From the NCBI GenBank assembly GCA_034509755.1, contig CM067557.1:18026001-18090000 (forward strand): a stretch of DNA of 64,000 bases. The letters are read 5' to 3'. Positions 42,991-55,416 of this stretch are shown here, piece by piece. Position 1 is the stretch's first letter, and each line of letters starts with the position of its first letter. The stretch comes from Anisodus tanguticus. Taxonomy: Eukaryota > Streptophyta > Magnoliopsida > Solanales > Solanaceae. Under the pieces are notes generated by a model. That model was not told the DNA's origin. It saw only the letters and a list, made by a program, of their open reading frames with translations, and searched no databases. The position numbers and the translations under genes are program-made.

Positions 42991-44470
42991 CCACCAAGAA
43001 TGAGAAAATCCAATAATTGTGAACCTTGCACAAAGATTGTGCAAAAGATTGAGTTTCGACACACGTCAACAACCCAGAATGAGTTCGCTGACACTCTTGC
43101 AACCATAGCATCTGTGATACAACATCCAGAAAGCAGTCATATCGACCCACTAGAGATCAACATCAGAGAAGAGCACGCTTATTATTACCATGTGAAGGCG
43201 AAACCCGATGGTAAACTGTGGTACACTGATAAAAGCACACACTTGGAGAAGAGAGAGTATCTCGAGAATATTACAACCAATCAAAAGAAAACTATCAAGA
43301 GAATAGCCAATCATTTCTTTCTAAACAAGGGAGTACTCTATAGGAGGACGCCTAACCTAGGGCTACTCAGATGTGTCGATGCAACAGAGGCCACACAATT
43401 GTTAGAAGAGGTACACGTCGGGACTTGTGGTCCTCATATGAATGGGTTTGTCCTATCCAAGAAAATCTTGAGAGTAAGCTACTACTAGATAACTATAGAG
43501 ACCGACTATAGCAGATTCGTGCAAAGAAGCCATCCGTGTCAGATCCATGGAGATCTAATCAAAGTTCCACCAAGTGCACTTAATGTCATGAGCTCACCTT
43601 GGCCATTGGTAACTTGGGACATGGATGTCATAGGGCCCATAGAGCCATCAACATCTAACGGACGTCGTTTCATCCTAGTTACCATAGACTACTTTACGAA
43701 ATGGGTTAAAGCTACCTCTCATAAGTCAGTGATAAAGAAAGTGGTAGCAGACTTCATATGGAATACCATCATATGCCGATTCGGCATCCTAGAGTAGATC
43801 ATAACTGAAAATGGAGCGAATCTAAATAGTCGTATGATGAAAGACATTTATGAGCAGTTCTATATAACTCATCAGAATTCGACTGCCTACAGGCCACAGA
43901 TGAATAGAGTTGTAGATGTAGTGAACAACAACATCAAGAAAATATTAAGGAAAATGACCGACAACTACAAATGTTGGCATGAACAACTGCCTTATGCATT
44001 TCTAGATACCGAACCACTACTCGGACCTCAACCAAAGCAACTCCATACTTGACTACGGTACTGAAGCAATAATACCGGCATAAGTAGGGTTACATTCACT
44101 CATAATCATATAAGAAGCAGAAGTTGACAACATAGAGTTGGTCTGGAAAAGATACGAGTAACTGGCTCTAATTGACAAAAAAAGGATGGTCTCCATATGT
44201 CAAGGTCAACTATAATAACAAAGAATGGCACGTGCCTTCAACAAGCGGCCAGAGCCCGAATCTTTCAAATAAGACAATTGGTACTCAAACACATATTTCG
44301 GCACCAAGATGAGTACAAAGGAAAGTTCGTTCCTACCTAAAAAGTACCCTACATAGTGCGTAAAGGAGAAGCTGTAATCCTTGGAAAAATAGATGACTAA
44401 GATTTGACCAAGACAATCAAATCAAATTCTATCAAGAGATACTACATACGACGACATGCCTTTCAGTTTG
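42991..44470 (+). pseudogene. Ogre/Tat integrase
   Basis: The frame 43000-43488 holds H-T-S-T-T-Q-N-E-F-A-D-T-L-A and the zinc-domain histidine region V-H-V-G-T-C-G-P-H-M-N-G. The frame 43519-43797 has W-D-M-D-V-I-G-P-I with the first catalytic aspartate, and F-T-K-W-V-K-A. 43834-44052 contains S-T-A-Y-R-P-Q-M-N. A TAG at 43797 breaks it just before the second aspartate region. C-terminal sequence continues with stops to about 44470. Confidence 0.9.
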
Positions 44471-45490
44471 TAATAACCCTTTACTTGTAATCACATCTCT
44501 TTACTTGTAATCGCATTTTCTTTACTTATAACTGCATTGTCTCTACTTGTAATCACAATATAAAACCAAATGACATTTCTTTGTGAGATGAACTATGCGA
44601 TGACCTGATTCCTAATGCGGGATACGTAGGCATCCATTCAGGACTCGGTTGGATTATTATAAAAATCAACCATCTTCATTTCGAACTACATTCGACCTGA
44701 TTCCCAAGATGGGATACATAGGCGCTATTGGAGCTCGGTCGTACCAAACAAAAAACCAAAGAAACCCCTAGGAAGCCTCTAAGACATAAGGATTTAAAGG
44801 ACCGCGTCACAGAGTACAAATATCCCCAACTTACAACAACAAACCAGGCATAGGAGACAACCGATCTTCAGTATTCAATTGGGAAGAATTTTTGAGAAGA
44901 TCTCAAAAGTTCCACCAGCAACACCGGTACAAGAGTCAACTGGTCTAAAATATTCAACTAGGGTAAACCTTTTTAGAGGAACTCAAAAATTCCTTCGCAA
45001 CGATTCGACACGAGAGTTCGCTACAAGACAACTTTCAACTAGGGAAACGTTTTAAGGGGGTCTTGAAAATTTCATCAAGAATAAACAAGAGCATGTTTCG
45101 AATACCAAAGACAATCAAAGAGACTCGCTCAAAACACATATGTCTTGATATTAAGTTTAAACATATTATTTTACCAAAATCAAATGCTTTAGTCAAAATT
45201 GTTTTATGATCAACATTTCCCAAAAATGTTTTCAAATTATAATTTAAAAAATCATCTCTCATAATTCTGAGCCTGAAGGTGGGGTTGATAATGGAAAGAA
45301 AAGAAATAACATAGCAGGAGTCGACGATGCAGGCCGACCCCATAGGAACTAATAATTGTTTTATGTTTGCAAGTCCCCAAAACGTCGTAAGGAGAACGAC
45401 GGTTTTTTCTACTAACTTGTTTGTTCATTGAATGAAATAGGTACAACAAAGATGAAACTCCGACACCGAAAGAGGACAACCGGGCCGTGA
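44471..45490 (+). other. Ogre 3' untranslated region, unique part
   Basis: No coding sequence was seen. It contains a short local repeat of CTTTACTTGTAATCRCAT near 44480-44550. It also has two copies of the recurring ~60-bp motif at 44590-44651 and 44683-44740. From 44880 to 45060, a further loose repeat shows CAACTAGGG followed by a purine-rich stretch. Short frames here are not convincing genes. Confidence 0.7.
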
Positions 45491-45925
45491 AGCTACAGAA
45501 AGGCAAAAGCGCTATCAGGGCAACATAATCGGGTCAAGAGAATGATTAAAGCGGCAAAGCGCCACAAAGGCGGCGTAATCTGGTGAAGAGAGCCATATAA
45601 AGGATAAAACGTCCATTTGACTAAAAGGGTCACGACCGGCAATGGACGAAGAAGTACAATCTGGCCATAAGGGCCATAAAAAGAAAAAATGTCCATCTGA
45701 CTGAGAGAGTCATAACCAATAAAAGGATGAAGAAATACAATCCGGCCATAAAGGCCATAAAATGATAAAACGACCATCTGACCGAGAGGGTCACATCCGA
45801 CAAAAGGATGAAAAAGTGAAATCTAGCCGTAAAATCCATAAAAGGACAAATCAACCATCCAACCGAGAGAGTCACAATCGATGAAATGACGAAAGAATGA
45901 CAATCCAGCCAAAAGGGCCACATTT
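45490..45925 (+). repeat. 81-bp tandem array in Ogre 3'UTR
   Basis: AATCTGG/AATCCGG-type unit starts fall at 45577, 45658, 45739, 45820 and 45902, a period of 81-82 bp, with a partial unit before 45577. Units share GGCCATAAAGGCCATAAA and GACCGAGAGGGTCA. About five units. Confidence 0.92.
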
Positions 45926-46165
45926 GTCATTTGCACGCTAATAGGGCCATTCATTTGCATTCTAAGGGGGCTATTCATATAAACTGCATGCGGAGAGGGC
46001 CATCCATTCATGCTAACTACCAAGAGGGCCATTCATTCTAATCGCCGAGAGCGCCATTCATACTAGCTGCTGATATGCCATTCATACAAATTGCCGAGAG
46101 GGTCATTCATACAAACAAACTACTGAGAGGGACATCATACAAACTGCCGAGAGGACCATTCACAC
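45926..46165 (+). repeat. Short-period (about 25-35 bp) degenerate array in Ogre 3'UTR
   Basis: GAGAGGGCCATTCAT with ACAAACTGCC recurs about eight times with uneven spacing. It lies between the 81-bp and 46-bp arrays. Confidence 0.85.
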
Positions 46166-46179
46166 ACGAGCCATACAGT

Positions 46180-46910
46180 GCCGGAGATGGTATCCACTAA
46201 ACAATAAATGCACAAGCCAAATATTGTTGGAGGTGGCATCCGCTCAACAAAAAATGCATGAGCCAGATGATGCTGCCGGTGGCATCCGCTCAACAAAAAT
46301 ATGCACTATCCAGATGGTTCCGGAGGTGGCATCCGCTCAACAAAAAATGCATCAGCCAGACAGTGCGGGAGGTGGAATCCGCTCAACAAAAAATGCACGA
46401 GCCAGATGGTGTCGCAGGTGGCATCCGCCCTATAAAAATATGAACAAGCTAGATAGTGTCGGAGGTGGCATCTACTAAAAAAAATGCACAAGCCATACAG
46501 TGCCACACGTAGATCTGTGCAAAAAAAAATGCATAAGCCAGACAGTGTCACATGTGGCATCCACTCAACAAAATAATATGCACGAGCCAAATGGTGCCGG
46601 AGGTGGTATCCACTCAAGAAAAAATGCACGAGCCACAGTGTCGTAGGTGTCATCTACTCAACAAAAAAATATGCACGGCCCACACGATGTCGCCGGTGAC
46701 ATCTGCTTAACAAAAACTATACACAAGCCAGATGGTACCGGAGGTGGCATCCACTCAATGAAACACAAATGAGCCAGATATTGTCGGAGGAGGCATCAAC
46801 TCAAATTCAACTAAGTCACATAAACCAGACAGTGTTGGAGGCGATATCCACTAAAACAACATCCAACCGTAGAAATCACGTGAGCCAGATAGTGTGGAAA
46901 TTATTACCCG
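46180..46910 (+). repeat. 46/47-bp tandem array in Ogre 3'UTR
   Basis: GGTGGCATCC-type starts occur at 46232, 46278, 46325, 46371, 46417 and 46464, and continue less regularly to about 46910, about fifteen units in all. The unit is roughly GGTGGCATCCGCTCAACA, then A-rich, then GAGCCAGATGGTG. Open frames across it are a by-product of the repeats. Confidence 0.93.
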
Positions 46911-47610
46911 CTCAGAATAGTCACCCAAGAGGGCACAAAAAACACAACCATGCAGGTATGGACAAATGAAAAATCAAACACATTAGGTCCTAGCAAATGG
47001 AAACAAGTTGGAAGCTACCGGAGGAGGGAAGTAAGTAGACCAAATCTAGACGAAAGCAGAGCAAACATGGAACTTTGTCTTTGGCAGCCAGTCAAAATAG
47101 TGTACAATGAGAGTCAAGCTCTCTGGACTTGTGCTTGAAAGATCACTTCACTCCATACTTGACCGAAAATAGTAAGAACAATTTTAGTTTTTAAAACCCC
47201 ATGACCAATCAGACATACACCGGAAATGTTTTTTAAAACCATCAAAGGAATTCTCGCATAAGGGATACCCTTTTTAGGCCATTGAGTTGAACTACAAGTG
47301 ACCTCATTCCCAAAAACTAGTGATATATAGGTCAACTCAATAACCGAGGATCTGTCACACTCCAAGAAAATCATTTTGGGATTTTCAATCCTGAGATTTG
47401 CTTTATCTTTTGCTTTTATCAGTTTAATCGAGCCGAACTACAGGTGGCCTGAATTCTCACATAGCCTGAGATATGTAGGAAACCCAGACACCAAGGTCCG
47501 GCCACATTTTTCAAAAATTTCATAAAAACAAGAAGTGTTCTTCTATTGATTGGCTAAAAATTAGGTCAGTCAAATTTTGTTGCTCAGGGATGGTCTTGCC
47601 ATCCCCGAAG
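46911..47610 (+). other. Ogre 3' untranslated region, distal part
   Basis: There are no genes. It contains two more copies of the recurring ~60-bp motif (47289-47350 and 47434-47502) and leads to the polypurine tract. Confidence 0.7.
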
Positions 47611-47624
47611 AACAAATGGGAAGT
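47611..47624 (+). promoter_or_regulatory. Ogre polypurine tract
   Basis: AACAAATGGGAAGT immediately precedes the LTR start TGTTGACATCC. Confidence 0.8.
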
Positions 47625-49588
47625 TGTTGACATCCAATTTTTACCCTCCAATAATTTTATTTATTTATTGAGGATTCACGAGGCACAAACGGAACAAGAT
47701 ATACCTCTTAGAAGATGAAAATAATTTTACAAAATTATTTTGGAGATATTTTATCGCTCTATTTGACAATATATCATCCGATATATTTATTGTATATCAT
47801 ATATTATTTTTACATTTATTTTGATAATTAATTGTAATTTTCAAAATTAATAGTAAATATAATTGCACAAATTTTTCAAATTCTCAATTTAAAGTAATCA
47901 GTATTTATTTTGTTAAAATTTGGGAAAATTGTTTAACTAAATAGGATAACTAAAATTACTTCTCAATTTTAAATTATTTTGTTCTTAAATCAAAAGATTT
48001 CTGCTTACTTTAAGATTTTAATTTCTAAATTGTGTCAAATATAGACTTAATTTGAAGCCTATGACTTGATTATGTTATAATTGAAATTATTTGGTCATTA
48101 GTTAATTTAAAAGGTGGCCACATTTTCAAAATGTTAAACCTTTATTTAATTTTAATCTTTCATTGGGGCTATTTTCATTTAAAAAAAATGATCGGGTTCA
48201 TCCCAAATGGGATCGTGACCCGGACCCAATGTGTTTTTAAGCATGAAAATACACGCACCCAACCTTATTTCTCCCATTTTAACCTTTCGGTCAAAATGAT
48301 AGAACCCTAAGGAGTCGATGCCTCTCTCTTTCTTGTTGATTCCGGCAAGTTCAAGGGTACGATGGGCTCTTACAGGTTGGTGTAGACTAGAATGGCAAGA
48401 GCATTAATTGCTCTTGCTCCTTTTTTCACCAAATGCTACCATAGAACAACCTCAAATGTGAGTTTGTACCTTTTGGTTGCTTTGTATCTGCGATTCCCTT
48501 AATGAAGTTTGTCTCATTTGATTTCAAATACTACTTTCCGATTGGTTGAGAACTTTTTGAGGAGTTTTTCTCTTAAATTAGTTCTCCCAATCGGTCAATT
48601 CTCATTTTCTAGGGTTTGAGAGGTTCTATAAATTAAGACCTCTCCCATCATTGTTGAAGGTCGGAAATTTAGAGTTCTAAACTTGTTATTCGATAAGCTT
48701 AACCTAATTGCCTAATTTTAAGGATATATTTTGATTGATTTGGGTTCCAAGCCCTTTAGTTGGAACCCTAAGTGTCAATTTAAGATCTGTAAGTTTTAAA
48801 AATCTTATTTTTGTGTGTGGGTGCAATTGAGTGGAGGAGTTGATGATTCAAGTCACGACCTCGACTCGGCTGCCACTACAAGAGGTAATTCTTAATTATT
48901 TTGGTTATTTTAGTTTAATCTTAGACTAATGTAGAATATAGACATGCATTATATGTTGTTTTGAGTAGTTATATGGTATTTGTTGATTTAAAAAGTATGT
49001 GTAGTTGTTTAGAAGTATGCTTAGGTGATTTGATTATATGTTAATCCTATCCTCCTACCAAAAATTAGTTCATCCTAGAAATGAACTAAAATATATGGTA
49101 TGATAGTGTATTCATGTTTAAAGTGTTGGGATAGCATAAAAACTATTGGAACAAGTATGTTTAGTTAACATGGAGCTTAATATGTTTAGAACTTGTTCAA
49201 CCATATATAGACTGGATTAGGTTAAGCTGATGATTAATACATTAGTTTGAAGTAGGCTTAGTTGTGTGTAGATTGTTTTAATAACGGTATCTGCCTAAAA
49301 CATGTGTTATTGACTATGAACAAGATTAGTTATCTTTTAACACAATATGTGTCTCATGTCACCTAATGTTATCACTCTTACTATAACCCTTAAAGCCTTA
49401 TAATGATAAAAATGAAAGAAAAACCTTGGTTTAAAAAGTCTATATGTGTTAAGTGCCACTAGGATGCGTATGGTTACTGTTCTGCCTGTCTGCTGTGTTT
49501 GAAGAAAGATGTAGAGTTAACAAGATAAAAGATGATCTTAACATGGTCAGGGGAAAGTTTGGGGCTTTTAACATAGATAAGAGGGAGA
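47625..49588 (+). repeat. Ogre 3' LTR, left part
   Basis: It starts TGTTGACATCCAATTTTTAC, the recognisable start of nightshade Ogre LTRs. It is split at 49588 by the chromovirus M2; the other part is 53786-55404. A promoter-like TATAAATT lies at 48627-48634. Combined length without M2 is about 3.6 kb, in line with the long LTRs of this lineage. Confidence 0.82.
48627..48634 (+). promoter_or_regulatory. TATA box in Ogre LTR
   Basis: TATAAATT stands about 1 kb into the LTR, after TC-rich and purine-rich stretches. The family promoter is expected in the LTR. Evidence is sequence match only. Confidence 0.45.
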
Positions 49589-51755
49589 TTACACCCCAAC
49601 CTTGGGGGAGGGGGGGGGTGGTCGACACCTGACACTCGAAGGCCCGAGCGAACTAACTGTAGTACCTGGAGCTCTTAACACGAAACTTAGGCCGGCAAGG
49701 CCTCCAATAACTTTAACAAGACAAAAGGTAGGATAAGGTGCATGCAGAAGAGTCCCAACATAATATATACAAATAATCAAGGCCGACAAGGTCACTAGAA
49801 TAGTATCATCTACTAACAAGAGGGCCGGCAAGGCAATGACAAAATATATACACATTGTACAATACTCTACAAGCCTCTAGGAGTGTTGTAATACATCAAC
49901 GGTTGGGAGAAGGTGCCGCCATACCTAAAATACTAGGAATATGTACAACAGTACCTATCAACTCTTGTAATGTTACTCCAGAGAAGTGGAGCGCGATGAA
50001 TATTAACTAAAATAGGCAACCTACTAAGGAGGAACACCGCTCTGCCTATACATACCGCGAGCATGAACATAGTGCCCTAGAAAAGATCATTAGTACAAAA
50101 GATGTACTAAATATGTAAGGTAGGAATTATAAGTAAAAAATGATGTAATATAAAAAATATGGGTACAAAAGTAAACCTAAAACTTATAACAAGCCTCTAG
50201 GGCATACCCTGTCACAATCATGAATAATATATATATGCATGTCTATAAAAAACCAAGTCACTCAATGGGGCTATGTAATATTGTATCTAGCCGCTCTGTG
50301 TGGCAATTCATATTATAGTATATCATACCCAGCCTCGAAAAGGAATGGTCGTACCTAGCCTTAATAGGACTTGATAATGTTAAAACCAACTGCAGTAGGT
50401 TGCGCATATAAGCTCCGTATCCAGCCGACTATAACACGGCTTGGTAAGAAAATAGATACATATAGATAAGTGCAATGCAAGACATACTTTCAAGGGCATC
50501 ACAAGCAGAGCCAGAGTGACCTATTATCGTTATCCTCCGAATATTGTTATTGGCGCTACGTTCATAAATCTCAATAGAACCATTATGGAACATATAGAAT
50601 CTAAGAGATACTATGGATTAGAGGTACCTAAGGAGTAGGATCAATTTATCAAGAAAGGGTTATTGTTTTTCGATTTCATGAGATAGAACTCTATCGAAAG
50701 AAGAAATTATGTCAAGTACGCCAAGAAGGAAAGTTGCCCTACATACCTTGTCGATAAAGCTAGTTACTTTCTGCGGAGCCTTGCACGTGCTATGGATGAT
50801 TATCTACATTCAAAGAGGGATTTGTATCAATATCAAGATTATATCTAACAAGAGATTTCACTTAACCAATTCGTTGAATGAATTGCATACATGAAGTTGT
50901 AGAGTTCGTTCACCATGGGTTCTTACTCAACTTAATACCATCGTCTTCCATAACTCATTTCCTTAACTTCACAACCTCCATAACATGATTCAACACTTCT
51001 ATGTACTCTCAATCTAAATCAACAATCCCAAATAACAAGTTACCATAACTTCATACAACAAACTCTAAAATCATATTTACGAAACCCCAATAATTCCCAA
51101 GTTACCTTCTTCAATCAATCATACAAGTTAAGAGAAGATAAAGGGAACATAAAAGGGGTGAGACCTTGCCTTAACCAACCAAGAAGTCTTCCACATTAAT
51201 CTTCAATTCAATCTCAAGGAAGTCTACGACTTTGCCAAACCAACTAATGAGGATTTCAAGGTGTTATTGATTCTTATGAGGAGGAATCACCTTAGATACA
51301 TGAAGGGATGTTCTTCAATGGTGGTAAGGGCTTTGTAGAGTGTTTGGTGGTGTTTTAATGCTCAAGAGATAAAATTTGTGGAATGAAATGAAATTTGCCG
51401 ACCTTTTAACTTAAATAGCCAACCAAACCGCCTCACATATGCGGCCCTATATACGGCGCATATGCCCATATACAACCACATATGGTGGCAGTGAAGTGGT
51501 TAAAAGTGACCCAGATCTGTGACCAAATCTATGAGGCGGAATGGCATCTGTGATGTGACACGCTTAGTGTATCATCGAAACTTTATCAATCTTTGTCGAG
51601 TTGTACTTTATTTTTTGCTATTGACTTCCAACCATCCGAGACCATTTTTTAACATCCTTAAATGTCATAAGAACCCTCGAAAATGATTTCAAGTTCTCAC
51701 GACTCAAGTCGGCTAACTATACTTCCATTCGGATGCGAAACTACGGGGCGTAACA
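49589..51755 (-). repeat. M2 3' LTR inside Ogre LTR
   Basis: In minus orientation it starts TGTTACGCCCCG at 51755, directly after a polypurine tract, and ends at about 49589 in GGTTGGGGTGTAA. Length 2167 bp. Its end is similar to the LTR that begins at 63542 (ACCAACCTTGGGG and the GGCCGGCAAGGC-type phrases). A G-run (49603-49618) lies near its end. Confidence 0.82.
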
Positions 51756-51767
51756 TCTTTCCCCTTT
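51756..51767 (-). promoter_or_regulatory. M2 polypurine tract
   Basis: The minus strand reads AAAGGGGAAAGA, preceded by the ATTTGAGGACGAATG phrase common to this clade and followed at once by the LTR start. Confidence 0.85.
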
Positions 51768-52189
51768 AAGAACATTCGTCCTCAAATGTTGAACATTGTT
51801 TTAACGCTTAGGATTTCAGAAATGTTTGGCAGAGTTTCCCCTGAAAACAGGACTATACGAAACCATCCAAACTACCTAAACACATATCATATGACACACA
51901 GGGCTACAAAATATCATAATAACACCCCATTGGCCTCACACAACCATCTATCTATATAAGAATCGAAAAAGGTTAGCCATAACTCACGTTCACTATCCTC
52001 GGCTCTAATCTATGTTGTGCCACCATATTTGTCTCAACATTACTACCTAAATAAGGTATATAAGTCAAATTTGATAGATAGAATAGGGAAAATAGAGTCG
52101 TATCGCATGAATATCGATATAAACTTGAATACTAAAACAAGTGGATATTGGGATTTCATATCCTCCTCTGCTTCTCATGTCATTTCCTC

Positions 52190-53345
52190 TAGGTTATTAA
52201 TTCTCTAAAACATTTTAATCGAGGTGACTTCCTTGGTTCGCAACTTACGTACTTGACGATCTAGGATAGCTACTGGAGTTTCCTCACTTGAGAGGTCCTC
52301 TGTTACTTGAAGATATTCAGTAGAGGTGATGCGGGAGGGATCCCCCAAACATTTACAAACCTTTAGGAATACCCAATCTCCCACTGCAAATTCTAAGTCT
52401 AGATGCCGATTGTCTGAATAGGACTTTTGTCAGCTCTAAGCTATCAACAATCACTCCTGAATCATTTTCACTTTCTCCACGATTTGTTGTACAAAGTCGG
52501 TCCCCAATAACTTTGTATTGCCAACATCAAATGAACCAGTAGGGGACCTGCAATTTCGTCCATATAAGGCTTCATAGGGCGCCATCTGAATATTAGAATG
52601 ATAGATGTTGTTGTAAGCAAACTCAATAAGCGGTAGATGATCTTTCCAACGTCCCTTAAAGTCCAACATAGAAGCTTGAAACATATCTTTGAGCATTTAA
52701 ATAGTGCTTTCCCGCCTATTTGTAGATGGAAAGTTGTGCTAAGGCTAATTTGAGTACCCAAACCTTTCTGGAAGGACCTCAAGAAGTTAGTAGTAAATTG
52801 ATCTCCTTTGTCAAATAAATAGAAATTGGAACTCCATGAAGTCAGATTATCTCTTTGATGTAAAAACGGGCATAGTCTTAATCCGAATAAGTAATTTTTA
52901 TAGGTAGGAAATGAGCTGACTTCATTAGTATTCCATAATGACCCATATAGAATCAAACTTCCGAAAAGAATTAGGTAACCCTATAATGAAATCCATATTG
53001 ATCTCCTCCTATTTCCATGTCAGATTTTGTATATTCTGCAACATCCCTCCAGATTTCTAATGCTCAACCTTAACTTGTTGGCAATTCAGACACTGAATGA
53101 CGAATCCTGCAATATTCTTCTTTATATTGTTCCACAAGTATAGCTATCAGAGATCATTATACATATTAGTAGAACCAGGATGAATAGAATACCTGGACTG
53201 GTGAATTTCAGCCAAAATCTTCCCTCGAAGTCCTCCAACCAAGGTTGGATTGTCAAGTTGTCGTGCTTTAACTTCTGCCACTAAGGAAGATTTAGCGGAA
53301 TTTTGAACTATGGCACCCCTGTCTCCTGCAATAATCACTCAGACA
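52190..53345 (-). pseudogene. M2 integrase and chromodomain
   Basis: The zinc-domain end H-Q-S-R-Y-S-I-H-P-G-S-T-N-M-Y lies in the frame 53147-53338. The core is broken. The frame 52451-52696 contains A-Y-N-N and Y-G-R-N-C-R-S-P-T-G. The chromodomain-like end E-E-T-P-V-A-I-L-D-R-Q-V-R-K-L-R lies near 52215-52300. Stops and shifts occur throughout. Confidence 0.87.
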
Positions 53346-53785
53346 CTTAGGATGGCCAACTGATATAGATCATTTGCCATTTCCAACTTGTCAATTCCTA
53401 CATACTTCAGGCTACCCTTAGAATTCCGACATAACGCATCGACCATAATGTTTGCCTTGCCTAGATGATACAAAATATCCACATTATTGTCTTTTAGTAG
53501 TTCAATCCATCTTCGCTACCTCAGATTCAATTCTTTCTGTTTGAAAATGTATTGCAAGCTCTTATAATAGGTAAATATATCAACATGGAATGCATACAGG
53601 TAATGAAGCCATATATTCAGAGTGAATACAACAACCTCTAACTCAAGATCATGAGCCGGGTAATTTTGCTCATGTTTCCTTAGTTGTCTTAAAGCATACA
53701 CAATAACCTTGCAATGCTGCATCAGAACACATCCCAATCCAACTCTAGAAGCATCACAATATACAACATATGCAATAATTGTGCA
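53346..53785 (-). pseudogene. M2 RNase H, truncated at its start
   Basis: The frame 53516-53788 starts at V-Y-C-D-A-S-R-V-G-L-G-C-V-L-M and includes H-D-L-E-L-E-V-V-V-F. The usual Y-T-D-H-K-S is Y-T-Y-Y-K-S on the minus strand, losing an aspartate and a histidine. Everything upstream (gag, protease, RT, 5' LTR) is missing, and Ogre LTR-like sequence begins within a few bases. Confidence 0.87.
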
Positions 53786-55404
53786 CATTCCTTTTGACCT
53801 CTTGTGTTGTTATGCATATACGTGGTATCTAGTTTAAGCTAGGTTCTGTTATTATCTTGTATATAGGATTATGAACAAGAGAATATAAATATATACAGAG
53901 GTATACAATCTTTGTATATCTGGTATACGCAGTATATCATGTGTGTAAGGCTGTATATCATTCATGAATGTCAGGCCATGAATGTTTATCAGGCCTAGCC
54001 TATGTCTGCTAACTTCCTTTGCCTTCTCTTCATGACTATAATAATTGGGCCTGGCCCATAGGTTTTATTCTTTGACCTATCCTTGTTTCTGCCTATGTGC
54101 TATGAATTGGGATATGCCCTACTTGGTTGCCTTCCTTTATCTGCTTAAGTGTTTAATTTATTCTGCATTAGATAATTATAGATGCATTTTAATTTGGGTT
54201 TTCCTTTTCCCCTCTTCCTTTTTGCCATCCACACTAGATGGACCCTATGTGCCTCTTCACTCTTTCTCTGCCGGTTGGGCCAAGGCCCCAATCAAATGTA
54301 TTTGCTTGATCGAGTCCAATATTGTAGTTGCGCATGAAGGCCCAACTATGGGTGAAAATAGTAAATGGTGGGCTTAGGTAGGCCCACCACCTTAACTCAT
54401 CTCATTCCAATTCATTATATATGTATTATGTGTGATATACTTGTATAACATATACATATGACATTTTAGGAACTTCTTATGGTTATGACATAGGATAGGC
54501 AAATGATACGTAAATCATTTAGTTAGAATCGCCAAATGAATTTCAAAAGAATCTTTAAAAGATTTTAAACATCTTTGCACTCTAAATTGATTTTGAGGAT
54601 TAACTGGTGTTTAATTTGAATTAAATAGGACTGAAATGAATTGATTTGGATTATATACTCTTTTTCAAAAAACTGGGCTTCATTTCCAAAAGACTAATGG
54701 GTTGATTTCCGAAAAAAATGAAACTGAATCGATAACTCGAAATTGGGCTTCTAAACTATTTAAAAACGCGGATGATTTTGTCATATCTTTGGACTATTTT
54801 GGGGTTGAGCCCAACTAAAATGAATTGTTCAAAAGAAAAAAACCTAAACCTTTCTTGGACTAGAGTTGGATATGAGTTATGAGTAATGGTGGATTACCTT
54901 GACTTTGGGGATATAGCATGAAAATATTTTTTTTTTCTCTTAAACCAAAACTTGTCACTCCAAATGAATTATACTCTTTTCAATTCAAAAATATTGTCAA
55001 AGTGTGTAATGTAATATTGGACAATTTATTGGTCTAATAGTGGAGTTCTACTCAAGTTAGTTCTTTAGTGTTCTTAGTCTGAAAATAAATTCGCCAAGTT
55101 ATCTCTATACAAATCATTTTTTGGCGGAATCTAACTCTTTTGTTTTCAAAAACTTTTGAGTTTAAAATGAAATGAATGACATGAAAATTTGCGAGGATTT
55201 AAACACTTTTGAGCGATTTATAAAGTTTAAACATGCTATAGAACCCGAAGGTCAATCATACTCTACAAATCTTTAATACTGGGGTGTATAACACCTTCCC
55301 CAGGGGATCACCAGAACTCTTAACTTGATTCTAGTTTAGAAAGGATTTTTCATTAATTTGATTAAACCTTCTCAGCTTGGTTTTCCTAATTTACCTATAA
55401 ATTA
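53786..55404 (+). repeat. Ogre 3' LTR, right part
   Basis: AT-rich non-coding sequence contains the terminal phrases of nightshade Ogre LTRs: GGTGTATAACACCTTCCCC near 55283, then CCTATAAATTAGG before TGGCGACTCT. Short frames here (for example 54045-54377) are not supported as genes. The exact join with M2 is uncertain by a few tens of bases. Confidence 0.68.
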
Positions 55405-55406
55405 GG

Positions 55407-55416
55407 TGGCGACTCT
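55407..55416 (+). promoter_or_regulatory. Tat/Ogre-type primer binding site
   Basis: TGGCGACTCT follows the LTR end and is the usual PBS core of Tat/Ogre elements. Its presence after an LTR that already terminates an upstream Ogre implies that another internal region once followed. Confidence 0.6.

Noticed and set aside
46224..46478. 84-codon frame with repeated peptide, and antisense frames such as 46306-46653
   Set aside because: The periodic peptides simply reflect the 46/47-bp tandem array. There is no other sign of coding.
46180..46910. CRISPR-like appearance of short repeats with variable parts
   Set aside because: Units are degenerate along their whole length, not constant repeats with unique spacers. 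The context is a plant retroelement 3' untranslated region.
54045..54377. 110-codon plus-strand frame, possible membrane protein
   Set aside because: It is hydrophobic by AT-rich composition, lies in Ogre LTR-like DNA, and has no domain, start context or homologue that I recognise.
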